Source: Haemophilus haemolyticus_M
GTDB lineage: Bacteria; Pseudomonadota; Gammaproteobacteria; Enterobacterales; Pasteurellaceae
Assembly (NCBI RefSeq): GCF_003490935.1
Contig: NZ_QQGD01000006.1
Location: forward strand, 48,926-112,925
Direction: 5' to 3'
Length of the DNA: 64,000 nucleotides
The notes below the pieces were generated by a model, which was not told the origin of the DNA, did no database searches, and saw only the letters and a list, made by a program, of their open reading frames with translations. The first letter of the stretch is position 1. Every line of letters starts with the position of its first letter. Positions 1 to 7,180 of this stretch are shown piece after piece. A program made the position numbers and the translations under genes.

Positions 1-24
1 GGAAGCACTGATCATTTCCATCAT

Positions 25-44
25 AAGGCAAATTAAATTGCCTT
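25..44. repeat. Short inverted repeat left of infC
   Basis: A 7-bp inverted repeat (AAGGCAA / TTGCCTT) with a 6-base AT loop lies in the non-coding stretch beyond infC. In other gamma-proteobacteria rpmI follows infC, so this may lie in the rpmI leader. The neighbouring gene is outside the window, so the role is unknown. Confidence 0.3.
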
Positions 45-120
45 TTCAAAAGCAGTTAGGCTGCGTAGTGTGCCCAACATGCAGTTGTCTTTTCATTTAA
101 GTCAAACTTAAACAAAAAGA

Positions 121-142
121 TTTGCTGAGAAATCTCAGCAAA
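121..142 (-). terminator. Hairpin just downstream of infC
   Basis: A perfect 10-bp inverted repeat (TTTGCTGAGA / TCTCAGCAAA, AA centre) starts 5 bases past the infC stop. On the minus strand it is followed by a T-rich tract (TCTTTTTGTTT). It looks like an intrinsic terminator or attenuator that would separate infC from the expected rpmI-rplT genes. Confidence 0.6.
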
Positions 143-146
143 ATTC

Positions 147-692
147 TTATTTTTTCTTAGGTGCTAACACCATTACAGCCTGACGGCCTTCTAATTTACC
201 TGGTGCAGATTCAACGACAGAAATTTCAGCTAAATCATTTTTTACTCGCTCTAACACATCAAAACCAATGTCTTGGTGAGCCATTTCACGACCACGGAAA
301 CGCACGGTAATTTTCGCTTTGTCCCCTTCTTCTAAGAAACGGATTAAGCTACGTAATTTAACTTGATAGTCACCTTCGTCTGTGCCTGGGCGGAATTTAA
401 TTTCCTTAACTTGCACAACTTTTTGTTTTTTCTTTTGTTCTTTAGCGGTTTTACTTTTTTCGTAAAGGAATTTACCGTAGTTCATAATGCGACAAACCGG
501 CGGCTCTGCATTTGGGCTAATTTCAACAAGATCAAGCTCTGCTTGCTCTGCCATTTCTAGGGCTTGTTGAATAGAAACAATCCCTGCTTGTTCACCATCT
601 TGGTCAATTAAACGAACTTCTTTTACACGAATCTCTTCATTGATACGGTTTGGGCGATTTACTGCCGGCGCTTTTTTTACGGTTTTAATAAT
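147..692 (-). CDS. infC: Translation initiation factor IF-3, with a non-canonical ATT start
   Basis: IF-3 binds the 30S subunit, prevents premature 50S joining and proofreads initiator tRNA/start-codon pairing. The conserved N-domain segment DLVEISPNAEPPVCRIMNYG, the lysine-rich linker and a C-domain ending VMVLAPKKK are all present. The first in-frame ATG (at 554) would cut off about 46 conserved N-terminal residues (VNRPNRINEEIRVKEVRLID). Reading upstream without a stop leads to ATT-ATT at 692/689, preceded by AGAAGGA at a normal ribosome-binding distance. The ATT at 692 or 689 is therefore the start, giving 181 or 180 residues. A rare start codon is the known basis of IF-3 autoregulation. 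Confidence 0.95.
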   Translation of the reverse strand: MIKTVKKAPAVNRPNRINEEIRVKEVRLIDQDGEQAGIVSIQQALEMAEQAELDLVEISPNAEPPVCRIMNYGKFLYEKSKTAKEQKKKQKVVQVKEIKFRPGTDEGDYQVKLRSLIRFLEEGDKAKITVRFRGREMAHQDIGFDVLERVKNDLAEISVVESAPGKLEGRQAVMVLAPKKK

Positions 693-821
693 CGTATTCC
701 TTCTATTGGTTAATAGTAAAAATCTTTTCGCTAAAAATAAAAGATTTCAAATTTGTTGTCCGCAAGGAACGAGCAAAATCCCGCGAATTCTATAGTATTC
801 ACACCACTTATGCAACAAAAT

Positions 822-1634
822 TTAGCCTTTAAGTGAAATTTCTACGCTTAAACTTTCGCCAAATTCAAGTAAGTGATGGATACGAGCAGTTTCTAAGCAC
901 AACATCGTTTGATAGCCTGTTTCACTCATTCCACTCATCTTTTTGTGCCAAGGATTCCAAAGAACAAATTGGCTTGCATTATGATGATGCAGTGCAATCG
1001 TACGATTGAAACTTTTATCTACGATTTGATTATGCATGTTTTCTGCGGAATAAATGCAATCAACATTTTCAGAAATGTGACGCGGTGACGGAGCGTTTTC
1101 TTGTTGTTGGTTTAAGCTATTAAAACAAGTTTCAGGTAAACCTTGTACTTCCACTTGATTGATATCCCCAATATTGAAATAGGTATGTAATGCTGCTTGC
1201 GCAGGTTCTTCGCCATAATGTGTGAAGGTTAAATGACATTTGTCTGTGAACACCATTACAATTTTAGCTTCGATAATATTTAAATCAGAAAATAACTCGA
1301 ATTCTAACCGCACTTTATGCGCTGAAATATCGTAATGACTCAACTGCCATATGCGAATACGAGCTGTGCCGTGTGCAGGTTGTTTTACACCACCAAACCA
1401 AGGATAACAAATCGGTACGCCACCACGAATAGCATTACCATTTTCGAATGGTTCTACTTCACTTAACCATAATACATCTTGCTTCGCATTTTGCGGTTTC
1501 CAACTGATAAGCTGTGCCCCTTGTAGGGAAATTTTTGCCTCTCCAACCACATGTTTTAAGTGAAGAACTGGAATGTCGTTATGTTGAACAAGGTTAAGCT
1601 CTGGTGTCAGTGTTTTTAGTAATGTTGTTTTCAT
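822..1634 (-). CDS. D-hexose-6-phosphate mutarotase, YeaD family
   Basis: This 270-residue protein belongs to the aldose-1-epimerase superfamily (YeaD branch), cytosolic enzymes that interconvert alpha and beta anomers of hexose-6-phosphates. Supporting features are GGVPICYPWFGG followed by a PAHGTARIRIW segment, the presumed catalytic His in AALHTYFNI (about residue 189), and a C-terminal CLETAR with the acidic residue. The start is ATG at 1634, preceded by AGGA at 6-base spacing. It stands alone between infC and the sulfatase operon, with the 1681-1703 hairpin separating it from the latter. The substrate is assigned by family only. Confidence 0.88.
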   Translation of the reverse strand: MKTTLLKTLTPELNLVQHNDIPVLHLKHVVGEAKISLQGAQLISWKPQNAKQDVLWLSEVEPFENGNAIRGGVPICYPWFGGVKQPAHGTARIRIWQLSHYDISAHKVRLEFELFSDLNIIEAKIVMVFTDKCHLTFTHYGEEPAQAALHTYFNIGDINQVEVQGLPETCFNSLNQQQENAPSPRHISENVDCIYSAENMHNQIVDKSFNRTIALHHHNASQFVLWNPWHKKMSGMSETGYQTMLCLETARIHHLLEFGESLSVEISLKG

Positions 1635-1680
1635 GTTTATTCCTGTAGTTTTAAAAGATAAATAAGGTTCAGAGATAACA

Positions 1681-1703
1681 AAGGGCGTATCAGATACGCC
1701 CTT
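1681..1703 (-). terminator. Palindromic terminator after the sulfatase gene
   Basis: Perfect 11-bp arms (AAGGGCGTATC / GATACGCCCTT) around a single A lie 16 bases beyond the sulfatase stop codon. The T-tract on the minus strand is weak, so this could be a Rho-independent terminator or an RNA 3'-end protector. Confidence 0.55.
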
Positions 1704-1718
1704 AATCTACGACTTTGG

Positions 1719-3164
1719 TTAAATTTCGTCAATAATTCGATAAACCCAATTTTCCAGTGGATCATTCAGACGTTTCATCTCAGCGCGCATTTCTTCCAAC
1801 ATCTCTTTTTTGATGCTGTTATATTGTGAATCATAGAATAAATTATGCATTTCTTCTGGATCGTTACGGATGTTGTAAAGTTCACAAACATCAGTCGCAT
1901 TAAATACGAGTTTGTAATCTTTACGACGCCACATGCGTTGTTCAAAATACACAAAATGCCCTGCTAGCTGACCAAGCACACCTTTTCTTTGGTTATCTTG
2001 GTGTTGGCGCATAATTGGTAGAATACTCTGCCCTTCAAAACTTTCAGGTACTTTTTGATTAGCTAAATCAAAAACTGTCGAGGTTAAGTCGTGAAGATAG
2101 ACAAAGTTATCATCTTCTTGATTTACTCGGTCTGAATTTGGGTCTTTGATAATCATCGGAATGTTATAGGTGGCATCAAACATAAATTCACCTTTTTCAA
2201 TCATTCGATGAGCGCCCATTGCATCACCATGATCTGCGGTGGCAACCAAGAAAGTGCGGTCATAAAGACCGTTTTTTTCTAAGTATTCGAATAATTCACC
2301 GATTGCATCATCAATTAAGGTGATATACCCCCAGAATTTTGTGATGACTTCTTTCCAATGATCTTCGCTCGCTTCCCACATTCCCCACATTTTTGAAATT
2401 GTGCGGAAATGACCTGGTTTGCCCTCTAACGGTTTAAAAAAACTTTTATCAAGCACCACATCTTCTTTTCGGTACATAGAATAATAAGGTTCTGGCACGA
2501 TACAAGGCGTATGAGGCCCCCAGAAGTTTATCCATGCAAAGAATGGCTTGCCTTCATCTAGTGATTCTTGAATATATTTTTTCGCTTCATCAATGATGAA
2601 ATAAGGGATAGTTTGATCTTTTGTGCCTGAGAGTAAACCGCAAAGTTCTTGTACTCTTAAATGTGGGTTATCACCAAAGTAGGCGCGGCTTACTTCTGGG
2701 ATTTCATACCCCTTTTCTTCTAACCATTCTTTATAACGATTGGAATGTGTTGGCGGTTGGTTGAAGACTAAATTTTTATATACTCCACTGCCGGGATAGC
2801 CATAACCATCAAAGTTATGGCCTTTAATCCCGTAATCTTCGGGTACAGATTTAGTACCTACGTGCCACTTCCCTACAACATAAGTATTATAGCCAGCCAA
2901 TTTACCAATATTCGGTTTTTCTTGGCTAATTTCACCTGTACCACCTTTTTCCCCATTTTTAATAATGCCGTGAGACGACGGCATTAATCCGGTAAAAAGT
3001 GAAGTGCGTGCAGGACCGCAAACAGACGCTGGAGTGAAGGCGTTATTAAAGCGAACGCCATCTTTTGCCAAACGATCTAAATTCGGGGTTTTCACAATTT
3101 GGTGACCATAAGGCCCCAACATATCTTTACGAATTTGATCCAGTAGAATATAAATAATGTTCAT
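1719..3164 (-). CDS. Sulfatase (alkaline-phosphatase superfamily), Cys-type
   Basis: The 481-residue protein hydrolyses sulfate esters, probably of a sugar, by family. The formylglycine motif CGPAR is at residues 49-53, so Cys49 would be converted by a sulfatase-maturating enzyme not found in this window. Other family residues are Asp9-Gln10 (metal site), GKWH at 98-101 (catalytic Lys99 and His101) and TADHGD with Asp311-His312. There is no signal peptide, so it should be cytosolic and act on an imported substrate. Its ATG overlaps the stop of the upstream symporter gene (TAATG), implying translational coupling. The pair resembles E. coli yidK-yidJ in arrangement. The substrate cannot be read from sequence. 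Confidence 0.9.
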   Translation of the reverse strand: MNIIYILLDQIRKDMLGPYGHQIVKTPNLDRLAKDGVRFNNAFTPASVCGPARTSLFTGLMPSSHGIIKNGEKGGTGEISQEKPNIGKLAGYNTYVVGKWHVGTKSVPEDYGIKGHNFDGYGYPGSGVYKNLVFNQPPTHSNRYKEWLEEKGYEIPEVSRAYFGDNPHLRVQELCGLLSGTKDQTIPYFIIDEAKKYIQESLDEGKPFFAWINFWGPHTPCIVPEPYYSMYRKEDVVLDKSFFKPLEGKPGHFRTISKMWGMWEASEDHWKEVITKFWGYITLIDDAIGELFEYLEKNGLYDRTFLVATADHGDAMGAHRMIEKGEFMFDATYNIPMIIKDPNSDRVNQEDDNFVYLHDLTSTVFDLANQKVPESFEGQSILPIMRQHQDNQRKGVLGQLAGHFVYFEQRMWRRKDYKLVFNATDVCELYNIRNDPEEMHNLFYDSQYNSIKKEMLEEMRAEMKRLNDPLENWVYRIIDEI

Positions 3165-4843
3165 TATTTAGCCTCTTTATCTCGTACAACAAATAACACG
3201 ATAATTTGTAACACCGCCCATACGCCAAGCACCATTGATGGATTGCCAGATTCTGATGCCATACCAAGTGGCGAAAGGAAAGTGTAAAGCGCAAGTAAAC
3301 CTAAGATTAAAGACACGCTGGTTACTTTTAAGTATTTCCAGTTAGTTAAATCTACGTTACCTAAGTTTTCTTTGTTTTCAATGTAAGGTTCACGGCGTAA
3401 GAATTGTCCTAAGATGAGCATTAATACGACATCAAATACAAATAATCCGCCCATAACATACACAAAGTTGATTTTGACATTAAACACCCAAACGATACAG
3501 AAGTACAAGATAACGTGAGCAAGTAAAGCGATACGTGCTGCTTTGCCAGATACAGTTTTGTTAAACATACCTACGGCAAATAAAGCAACGATTGGAATAT
3601 TCACAAATCCTGCGAAACGTTTAGTAATTAAGAAAATACCATCTGTACCAAACATGAGTAACGGAGCGAAAATCATAGTGACAATGGCCATAATGGTAGA
3701 AACTTTTTTCGCATAAGAAATTAATTCTTCTTCTGACCGCACTTTTTTGCTGATAGAAGGTAATAAGTCTTTACAGTAAATGGTTGCTGCTGAATTTAAG
3801 AATGAGTTAAAGGTACTTAAAATTGCGCCAAATAATGCGGCAATAAAGAAACCTTGTAACCAAGTTGGTAATACTTTGTTTACTAATAATGGATAAGACG
3901 CATCAATTGGATTTACGCCTTCACCTAAAATATGGAAACTCAATAAACCAGGAAGGTTTAAAATGATCGGTAAAGTTAATAAGAATAATGCTGCGATCAA
4001 AATACCTTTTTGACCTGATTGCAAATCTTTCGCACCTAAGCAACGTTGTACGATAGCTTGGTTAGTTGTCCAATAGAAAAAGTGAACAACCATAATACCG
4101 GTGAAAATCGTTGGCCAAGGTGTGGCATCGGTTTCGCTACCAATCGCATTCCATTTTTCAATGTGCGTTGTTGTGATTGTGTGTAAACCTTCGGAGAAAC
4201 TGCCATCGCCTAAATACATCAAAGCAAAGAATGGTACAAGCAATGCGCCAATGACTAAAATCACCGCATTGATCGTGTCTGATACCGCCACTGCTTTCAA
4301 ACCACCAAAAATCGCATAAATAGCCCCTACAACACCAATGGCAATGACCGTGTAAGTTATGGCTGCCCCATAGCTTAAGCCAAATGCGGTTTCTAAGTTG
4401 AAGATTTTATTGAAGGCGATTGCACCAGTGTAAAGTGCGGTTGGAATTACGATGAAAAGATAAAACACTAAGAATAATGTTGACATAATCAAGCGTGTTT
4501 GACGGTCAAAACGGCTTTCAAAAAATTCTGGCACTGTTGTGTAACCGTTACGCAAATATTTCGGCAACATATAAAGCGCCAAGAAACAAAGCGGAATAAC
4601 CGTTGGAACGGTCCATGCTATAATTGAAAAGTTTCCTTTATAAGAGACCGCATTTACGCCAATAAGTTGTTCTGTTGAGAGTGAAGTTAATACCATTGAG
4701 CACCCTATCACTAACCCACCTAAACCACGGCCAGCTAAGAAATACCCTTTGGATGTACTTAAATCATCCCCTTTTGTTTTTAACCAAGAAATATAAGCAA
4801 CCACACCAGTTACAATGAGGAAGCTGAGTATCGTCATGAGCAT
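3164..4843 (-). CDS. Sodium:solute symporter (SSS family, YidK-like)
   Basis: The 559-residue polytopic membrane protein has about 14 hydrophobic helices and matches the sodium/sugar symporter family (SglT/YidK type). Landmarks are GYFLAGRGLGG near residues 33-43, SMVLTSLSTEQLIG (TM2, sodium-site region), AIFGGLKAVAVSD and the FFYWTTNQAIVQR segment. It probably takes up the compound that the coupled downstream sulfatase desulfates. The start is ATG at 4843, with GGAGG 7 bases upstream. A CRP site and a -10 element lie in the leader, so catabolite control is likely. The exact sugar or other solute is unknown. Confidence 0.92.
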   Translation of the reverse strand: MLMTILSFLIVTGVVAYISWLKTKGDDLSTSKGYFLAGRGLGGLVIGCSMVLTSLSTEQLIGVNAVSYKGNFSIIAWTVPTVIPLCFLALYMLPKYLRNGYTTVPEFFESRFDRQTRLIMSTLFLVFYLFIVIPTALYTGAIAFNKIFNLETAFGLSYGAAITYTVIAIGVVGAIYAIFGGLKAVAVSDTINAVILVIGALLVPFFALMYLGDGSFSEGLHTITTTHIEKWNAIGSETDATPWPTIFTGIMVVHFFYWTTNQAIVQRCLGAKDLQSGQKGILIAALFLLTLPIILNLPGLLSFHILGEGVNPIDASYPLLVNKVLPTWLQGFFIAALFGAILSTFNSFLNSAATIYCKDLLPSISKKVRSEEELISYAKKVSTIMAIVTMIFAPLLMFGTDGIFLITKRFAGFVNIPIVALFAVGMFNKTVSGKAARIALLAHVILYFCIVWVFNVKINFVYVMGGLFVFDVVLMLILGQFLRREPYIENKENLGNVDLTNWKYLKVTSVSLILGLLALYTFLSPLGMASESGNPSMVLGVWAVLQIIVLFVVRDKEAK

Positions 4844-4882
4844 ATGTTGTCCTCCCTATATCGATCAACATAGCGTAAAGAT

Positions 4883-4888
4883 AATATA
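4883..4888 (-). promoter_or_regulatory. Putative -10 element of the symporter-sulfatase operon
   Basis: On the minus strand TATATT lies about 40 bases upstream of the symporter ATG. A start site about 7 bases downstream would place the centre of the CRP site at 4928-4943 about 60 bp upstream, the usual class I activator distance. No good -35 is visible, as expected for an activator-dependent promoter. Confidence 0.45.
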
Positions 4889-4927
4889 ACGCTCTCTAAA
4901 GGGTTATGATAATTGTCATATTAAGAT

Positions 4928-4943
4928 TGTGAGGTGGATCACA
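4928..4943 (-). promoter_or_regulatory. CRP (cAMP receptor protein) binding site
   Basis: TGTGA-GGTGGA-TCACA is a perfect match to both half-sites of the CRP consensus with the standard 6-base spacer. It is upstream of the symporter-sulfatase operon and about 60 bp from the inferred start site, so class I activation when preferred sugars are absent is likely. The site is seen; binding is inferred. Confidence 0.8.
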
Positions 4944-5003
4944 GAAATAATAATTGAGGATAAATTCAATGGTTTTTATTTTATGTCAGTTGAAAAACCA
5001 ATA

Positions 5004-5044
5004 AAAATGCGGTCAAAAAACCATAAAAATTTTGACCGCACTTT
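5004..5044. terminator. Uptake-signal inverted pair: terminator at the left edge of the island
   Basis: Two oppositely oriented uptake-signal cores (AAAATGCGGTCAAAA, with one base off the core, and TTTTGACCGCACTTT) form a long stem right after the AAA+ ATPase stop. T-tracts follow on either strand. It terminates the AAA+ gene and marks the junction between the island and the CRP-controlled operon. Confidence 0.75.
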
Positions 5045-5046
5045 GA

Positions 5047-7098
5047 TTAGAATCCTATTCGTCTTGTTGTTGCAGAAAACGCTGGCTTCACTTCACATTC
5101 CCCTTGTAGTGCCATCAGCCAATCTTGCACCTTTTGAAAAGGGGAAAATTGGTGACGACGAGCCACTGCAGCAAAATCTCCAGGCGTCAATAAATTAAGC
5201 GATTCAATCTGACTTAAATCCTCTTCCGATAACAACGGCAACCCTAAGATTTCAGCTTGTTGTTTAGCAAAATCTAAGCGTTGTGGCAACGTTAAATAAT
5301 CAAACTTCAATTTTAAATCAAAACGACGTAAGGCAGCTGGATCGAGTACCTCAATTAAATTTGTCGATACTACCATCAAGCCCTCAAAGCGTTCAATTTG
5401 TGTCAACATTTCATTCACTTGTGAACGTTCCCAGCTTCGATTTGCACCCTCTCGAGAAAATAAGAACGTATCCACTTCATCTAACACTAATAATGCGTTA
5501 TCCGCTTTCGCTTGTTCAAAGGCTTGAGCAATATTTTGTTCTGTCCCGCCCACATAAGGATTAAGTAAATCTGAGCCTTGTTTTAACAACAGAGGCATAT
5601 CCAACTGTTCTGCAAGCCATGCTGCCCAAGCAGTTTTTCCTGTTCCCGGCGGGCCATAGCAACAAATTCGCCCTTTTTTCGACTGCTTTAACCCTTCACT
5701 AATACGATGAATATTGTCATTACAAGCTACATAATCCAAGTTATAGTCGGCTTTGCCTAAAACAAGCGGTTCAATTTTCGGTTTATTTTGCGATTTTAAC
5801 GTTTGATTAAACATCATGAGCAAAGTCTCAGCAAAATTTGATGTATTGAGTTCCTTTGCCACCCGAATTGTGCGACTTAAAATCGCAGGCGTTAATGACC
5901 GCACTTTAGCAAAATGCTGCACATAGGCCGGGCTTAATTTTCCCTCAGTCAGTTGCGTAATCAGTGCTGACTTATTTTTCAATGGCAAATCTGGCATTTC
6001 TAAAATAAGATCAAAGCGACGTAAAAAAGCAGGATCTATGCCAGAAACCGAATTCGATAACCAAATCATCGGCACGTTATTATTTTCCAATAACTGATTC
6101 ATCCAAGCTTTATTTTTCTGCGCTACTGAACACTCAAAGAAACCAGCACGAAAAACATCTTCTATTTCATCAAAAATCAATAACGAAGATTGCCCTTCTA
6201 ATACCTTTTGCGCAAAACGACATTTATTCAAACGATCTTCAGCGCTAATCACATCCCCATCTTCATCCATGTAGGTAATATTATTTACCGAAACGCTCAA
6301 CACTTTCCCCAACAAAGTGGCCAACTCCGTTTTGCCTGTACCTGGCGCACCATAAATTAAAATATTCGCCCCCTTTCTATGAGTAGCAAATGAGGACTGA
6401 AGATAATCCAGCATCATTGTTTTCATCTCGTTTAAATAAGCAAAATCTTCTAAACTCAAACTAGGCTCAATAGCTGGTTTTGTACAAACTTTTAATAACA
6501 CCTGTTCATTTAATGGTTCTGAGATGAATTCATCAAAATCTAACATTTTTCCCCAATCCAAATAGTCATGGAACCTATCCGGATTATAGTTTCGTTCAAG
6601 CAAGCCATAACCTAATAGTTTTCCCTTATCTTTTAAGGCAGAAATAATGTCCGATTTTGGCAAACCAAATAAATTTGATAATAACTCACTTACCCCTATC
6701 AAATTAGATTTTGGTAATGCCTCGCTCAATTTTTTCAACGGCTCATCTAAGCGTAGCTGAACTGATAAACGGAAAAGCGTCTGCTCAGTAGTATTCAATG
6801 ATAATAATTGGGTCAGCGTATCAATATTTTGTTGAATAATTGGATTCTCGTTTGCATAAAGAGCGGTCAATTTTGGCAACGTTTTATTTCGTGCTTGTAA
6901 TAATTTTTTTACTTTCGAACGAAAATCATCGCAATGCTCCATTTCACTCGGTAAACCTAAAGCCGCTGCAATATTGTCATAGTGCCAAACATTTTCATTA
7001 AAAACCTCTGAGAATCCTTGATATTCTAATAAAAGTTGCAACATTAATTTTTCGGTATAAGGGGAAACTAATGGTGGGTTAAGTTTGAATTTAGACAT
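5047..7098 (-). CDS. Tandem AAA+ ATPase of the island
   Basis: About 683 residues with two AAA+ modules after a roughly 200-residue alpha-helical N-terminal region. Numbered from the longest reading (GTG at 7107), module 1 has Walker A GAPGTGKT (253-260), Walker B LLIFDEIED (309-317), sensor-1 IWLSNS and RRFD (364-367). Module 2 has GPPGTGKT (485-492), LLVLDEVDT (539-547) and LRRFD. Both look catalytically intact, as in hexameric protein-remodelling ATPases. ATG at 7098 has the best ribosome-binding spacing (GGAG, 8 bases); ATG 7104 and GTG 7107 are alternatives. It is the last unit of the island, downstream of operator A and the 7112-7145 hairpin. The partner and substrate are unknown. Confidence 0.85.
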   Translation of the reverse strand: MSKFKLNPPLVSPYTEKLMLQLLLEYQGFSEVFNENVWHYDNIAAALGLPSEMEHCDDFRSKVKKLLQARNKTLPKLTALYANENPIIQQNIDTLTQLLSLNTTEQTLFRLSVQLRLDEPLKKLSEALPKSNLIGVSELLSNLFGLPKSDIISALKDKGKLLGYGLLERNYNPDRFHDYLDWGKMLDFDEFISEPLNEQVLLKVCTKPAIEPSLSLEDFAYLNEMKTMMLDYLQSSFATHRKGANILIYGAPGTGKTELATLLGKVLSVSVNNITYMDEDGDVISAEDRLNKCRFAQKVLEGQSSLLIFDEIEDVFRAGFFECSVAQKNKAWMNQLLENNNVPMIWLSNSVSGIDPAFLRRFDLILEMPDLPLKNKSALITQLTEGKLSPAYVQHFAKVRSLTPAILSRTIRVAKELNTSNFAETLLMMFNQTLKSQNKPKIEPLVLGKADYNLDYVACNDNIHRISEGLKQSKKGRICCYGPPGTGKTAWAAWLAEQLDMPLLLKQGSDLLNPYVGGTEQNIAQAFEQAKADNALLVLDEVDTFLFSREGANRSWERSQVNEMLTQIERFEGLMVVSTNLIEVLDPAALRRFDLKLKFDYLTLPQRLDFAKQQAEILGLPLLSEEDLSQIESLNLLTPGDFAAVARRHQFSPFQKVQDWLMALQGECEVKPAFSATTRRIGF

Positions 7099-7111
7099 AA
7101 TCATCACTCCA

Positions 7112-7145
7112 ATAAAAAATGCTCAAACCTAATGGGTTTGAGCAT
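7112..7145 (-). terminator. Strong hairpin with T-tract between operator A and the AAA+ gene
   Basis: Eleven-bp perfect arms (ATGCTCAAACC / GGTTTGAGCAT), a 5-base loop and a T-run (TTTTTATT) on the minus strand make a convincing intrinsic terminator for the upstream DUF262 operon. It also lies in the leader of the AAA+ gene. A transcript starting from the -10 at 7146-7151 would begin about at 7139, inside the first arm. It would keep only about 5 bp of the stem, so it should escape termination. Confidence 0.75.
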
Positions 7146-7180
7146 AGTTTAAGAAGTGGAGCGACAGATTGTGTCGTTAG
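7146..7180 (-). promoter_or_regulatory. Operator-promoter A (upstream of the AAA+ gene)
   Basis: The minus strand reads AACGACACAATCTGTCGCT, an inverted repeat CGACA-N5-TGTCG, followed by -10 TAAACT exactly 20 bases after ACGACA. The same arrangement recurs at 12431-12462 and 15261-15292. The first bases of the operator are the TAA stop of the upstream DUF262-DUF1524 gene. There is no canonical -35 at 16-18 bp, so the bound factor overlaps the -35 region and could activate or repress. Confidence 0.75.
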
